Of a stretch of DNA of 64,000 nt, positions 62,316 to 64,000 are shown piece by piece. The DNA lies in assembly GCF_004168285.1 (NCBI RefSeq), contig NZ_SEWF01000017.1, forward strand, positions 62,001 to 126,000. The letters are read 5' to 3'. How positions within the stretch are numbered: the stretch's first letter is position 1; every line of letters begins with the position of its first letter. The stretch comes from Emticicia agri. GTDB taxonomy: Bacteria; Bacteroidota; Bacteroidia; Cytophagales; Spirosomataceae. Under the pieces are notes generated by a model. The model was not told the DNA's origin. It saw nothing but the letters and a program-made list of their open reading frames with translations, and did not search any database. Both the position numbers and the translations under genes were made by a program.

Positions 62316-62819
62316 CTATTCACTGTAACCCGTTGCGACCACTACAATTGCAGCTATCACACCTATTACCAACAGCACCTTCGCCCAGACAGGCATTTTA
62401 GCCCAAATAGACGTTCTTTCTGATAGGTCTGAATCAAAATCCTCATCTAACTCTTCACGAAAGGCTTTGGGTTGTCTTTGCTGTTCAAGATATTCTAAAT
62501 AGGCAAAGTAAGAATGAAATTCTTCATACCAGCTAATTACTTCCGGACGTAAACTTATCTGATGATGATAAGCCTGTTCGGGTGTTTCGGCATGGGTATT
62601 TATCAGCCGTTTACTGCTCAGCATATACAGCAGGTTCTGATAGTGTTTTTCTGACAGATTAGGTATATCGGCAAACAGTTCTTTACAAAGTGTCTCATAA
62701 TCGGGCAATTGTGTCCATTCTAAGCCTTGTTTTACCTGTTTATTATATAAAGTAGCTATTATCTGGTCAATCTGCTGGTTGGTAGTCATGAGGGCTGCTG
62801 CATTTTTGGATATGCTCAA
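62316..62819 (-). CDS. Single-TM protein of unknown function
   Basis: 167 residues. An N-terminal helical region (DQIIATLYNKQVKQGLEW), a mid-section with PNLSEKHYQNLLYML, and a charged segment (REELDEDFDSDLSERTSIWA) before one C-terminal TM helix (WAKVLLVIGVIAAIVVVATG). It may be tail-anchored. ATG 62789 is an alternative start. No family recognised. Confidence 0.6.
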   Translation of the reverse strand: MSISKNAAALMTTNQQIDQIIATLYNKQVKQGLEWTQLPDYETLCKELFADIPNLSEKHYQNLLYMLSSKRLINTHAETPEQAYHHQISLRPEVISWYEEFHSYFAYLEYLEQQRQPKAFREELDEDFDSDLSERTSIWAKMPVWAKVLLVIGVIAAIVVVATGYSE

Positions 62820-62848
62820 AGATAGAAAATCAGATACATTCAGCCAAT

Positions 62849-63571
62849 TTATCTGCTTATAAATGAATTAGAATCTGTATCCATTAATTTATTACGGCGC
62901 CTAACCTTCTCCCAATCTGCGTTTTGATTCTTTAAAAAATCTGCATAATGAGGAATAACGAGTTTAAGAAATTCACTTAATTGCTGTAATTCTACAAAAT
63001 GTGGATAGTTTACTATGTCAATATCAACGTTGTCATAATAACGAAACTCGTATTGCTTGCCTGCTATTATCTCAACATAATAATGAGTACCATCAGTAGA
63101 TTTATACGCTAAGCCAATATCGTATTTGCCATACTTGCCATCTTCAATTTCTTTATGCGTTAGTAAATTGAAAACGTTATAATCTCTAAGGCGTTCTGTA
63201 AAATTTTCCCATCCCTTGGGTGGTATTAATGTGTTAATTTTATTCTGATTTCTCACATGAAAACCTTTCCATTGGTTATTAACCAATGAATAGTTGATAT
63301 ATAAAATCCCTCCAAAATTTTGTTCAAGAAAAATCCTGATTTCAAAATCCTTTTCTTTGGTTACTGTATCTAAACGGAATCTGTCTTTAATCCAACTTAA
63401 AGTCTTATCTATAGGCTCATGCTTGTAAATCATTTCATCAACCCCCAACATCCGTGCGCAAGTTGAGTCAGCTTTAACTACTGCTATATCTTGTTTTTTC
63501 TCTTGACAGCCTAAGCAAATTACAGCAAAAACAGCTATTGCAATCACAATTTGAGAGCAAAAGTTCTTCAT
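62849..63571 (-). CDS. Lipoprotein of unknown function
   Basis: 240 residues with a lipoprotein signal (IAIAVFAVICLGC, lipid cysteine near residue 22). The mature part is rich in charged and aromatic residues (KDFEIRIFLEQNFGGILYIN, YYVEIIAGKQYEFRYYDN), without a recognised domain. No operon partner is clear; the gene downstream (ending at 62316) starts ~30 bases later and may be cotranscribed. Confidence 0.65.
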   Translation of the reverse strand: MKNFCSQIVIAIAVFAVICLGCQEKKQDIAVVKADSTCARMLGVDEMIYKHEPIDKTLSWIKDRFRLDTVTKEKDFEIRIFLEQNFGGILYINYSLVNNQWKGFHVRNQNKINTLIPPKGWENFTERLRDYNVFNLLTHKEIEDGKYGKYDIGLAYKSTDGTHYYVEIIAGKQYEFRYYDNVDIDIVNYPHFVELQQLSEFLKLVIPHYADFLKNQNADWEKVRRRNKLMDTDSNSFISR

Positions 63572-63670
63572 TTAATTAAATAGGTTTGATTAGTAATAAC
63601 TAAATGAAGAACGAATAAATATACGGTATCAATCAAAAATTAAGCATAAAAATTACATTTTATATATGAC

Positions 63671-64000
63671 CTATAAATACCGCAACCACCATTTTTCAGG
63701 GTGTGCTTTTTTATAGGCATCGTACCAACGGCACTTTACATAGAGAATTATGACATCAATCAGAAAAACAAGGTATAGTAAAGACAAAGGCCATCGGTTG
63801 GTTTCGGGTACTTGCGCAAAAGGAGCAGTTACGTACCATTCCTGATGTGTGGCTCCGTCACGTAGATAATTGACGATTAAAGCAGTAATATGAATCAACA
63901 GAATGTGCATGAGGTAATAAAACATTGGCACACGCCCGAAAACGGCCAAAGCATTGGTAAACCAACCTTTTAGTCTTTCAGCCAATGGTACAAGCGCAAT
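63671..64000 (-). CDS. DUF1624 / heparan-glucosaminide acetyltransferase-like membrane protein (partial)
   Basis: Only the C-terminal ~110 residues are in the window; the frame is open at the window edge. FGRVPMFYYLMHILLIHITA is the characteristic HGSNAT/DUF1624 motif, with further TM helices (SLLYLVFLIDVIILYVK) and WWLRYL at the end. Such multi-TM proteins transfer acetyl groups to sugars in the envelope. The rest of the gene lies to the right. Confidence 0.85.
   Translation of the reverse strand: MALVPLAERLKGWFTNALAVFGRVPMFYYLMHILLIHITALIVNYLRDGATHQEWYVTAPFAQVPETNRWPLSLLYLVFLIDVIILYVKCRWYDAYKKAHPEKWWLRYL

Overview
The window looks like chromosome of a Bacteroidota bacterium, most likely of the Cytophagales (Spirosoma/Emticicia/Arcicella-like; the family is an inference). 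The signs are an AT-rich genome, almost no Shine-Dalgarno sequences, TTG and GTG starts, several promoters matching the Bacteroidota pattern TTG-N19-20-TAnnTTTG, and many secreted proteins typical of the group (OmpA/PD40, ELWxxDGT, fibronectin III, BamA-like, tail-fibre-like proteins).

Layout. 1-9.5 kb holds housekeeping genes: a TetR end, a DinB-like protein, a redoxin, mazG, ruvX, purU, an OmpA-family protein, heptose-7-phosphate kinase, rsgA and a PAP2 phosphatase. 9.6-16.2 kb is the lipid and translation block yceD-rpmF-plsX-fabH, an outer-membrane-type protein, efp and accB-accC. 16.2-22.6 kb is an RND efflux operon read on the minus strand, led by a small acidic secreted protein. 22.9-27.7 kb holds a TauE/SafE exporter, an aldo/keto reductase boxed by two inverted-repeat elements, a membrane protein and a molybdopterin oxidoreductase. 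27.8-29.5 kb is a damaged spot: a tRNA-Lys pseudogene interrupted in its anticodon loop, an intact tRNA-Lys(CTT), and a dead insertion sequence with 14-bp terminal repeats.

29.6-39.7 kb has a large PD40/amidohydrolase protein, a coiled-coil surface protein, a tandem-repeat fibronectin III protein with one internal stop codon, and three signalling genes (a LytTR protein, a TPR histidine kinase and a LytTR response regulator). 40.2-51 kb has two overlapping membrane fatty-acid desaturases, a YCF48-like lipoprotein, a thioredoxin-reductase-like flavoprotein, an S41 peptidase and a surface-protein/subtilase operon. 51.1-64 kb holds cupin, GNAT and DUF3291 genes, a 960-bp gene-free stretch with plus-strand terminators, an ELWxxDGT protein, a lytic transglycosylase, a frameshifted alpha/beta hydrolase, a BamA-like barrel, a marR-membrane protein operon with a clear operator, and the end of a DUF1624-type acyltransferase.

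No CRISPR array, prophage, biosynthetic cluster or recognisable defence system was found. The most unusual content lies between genes. Two copies of a 100-160 bp hairpin element have stem sequences that differ while pairing is kept, and their internal loops are conserved. Several smaller GC-rich palindromes are scattered around, two of them inside genes (the PAP2 C-terminus and the tRNA-Lys pseudogene). A plus-strand small-RNA candidate lies near 52.9 kb.
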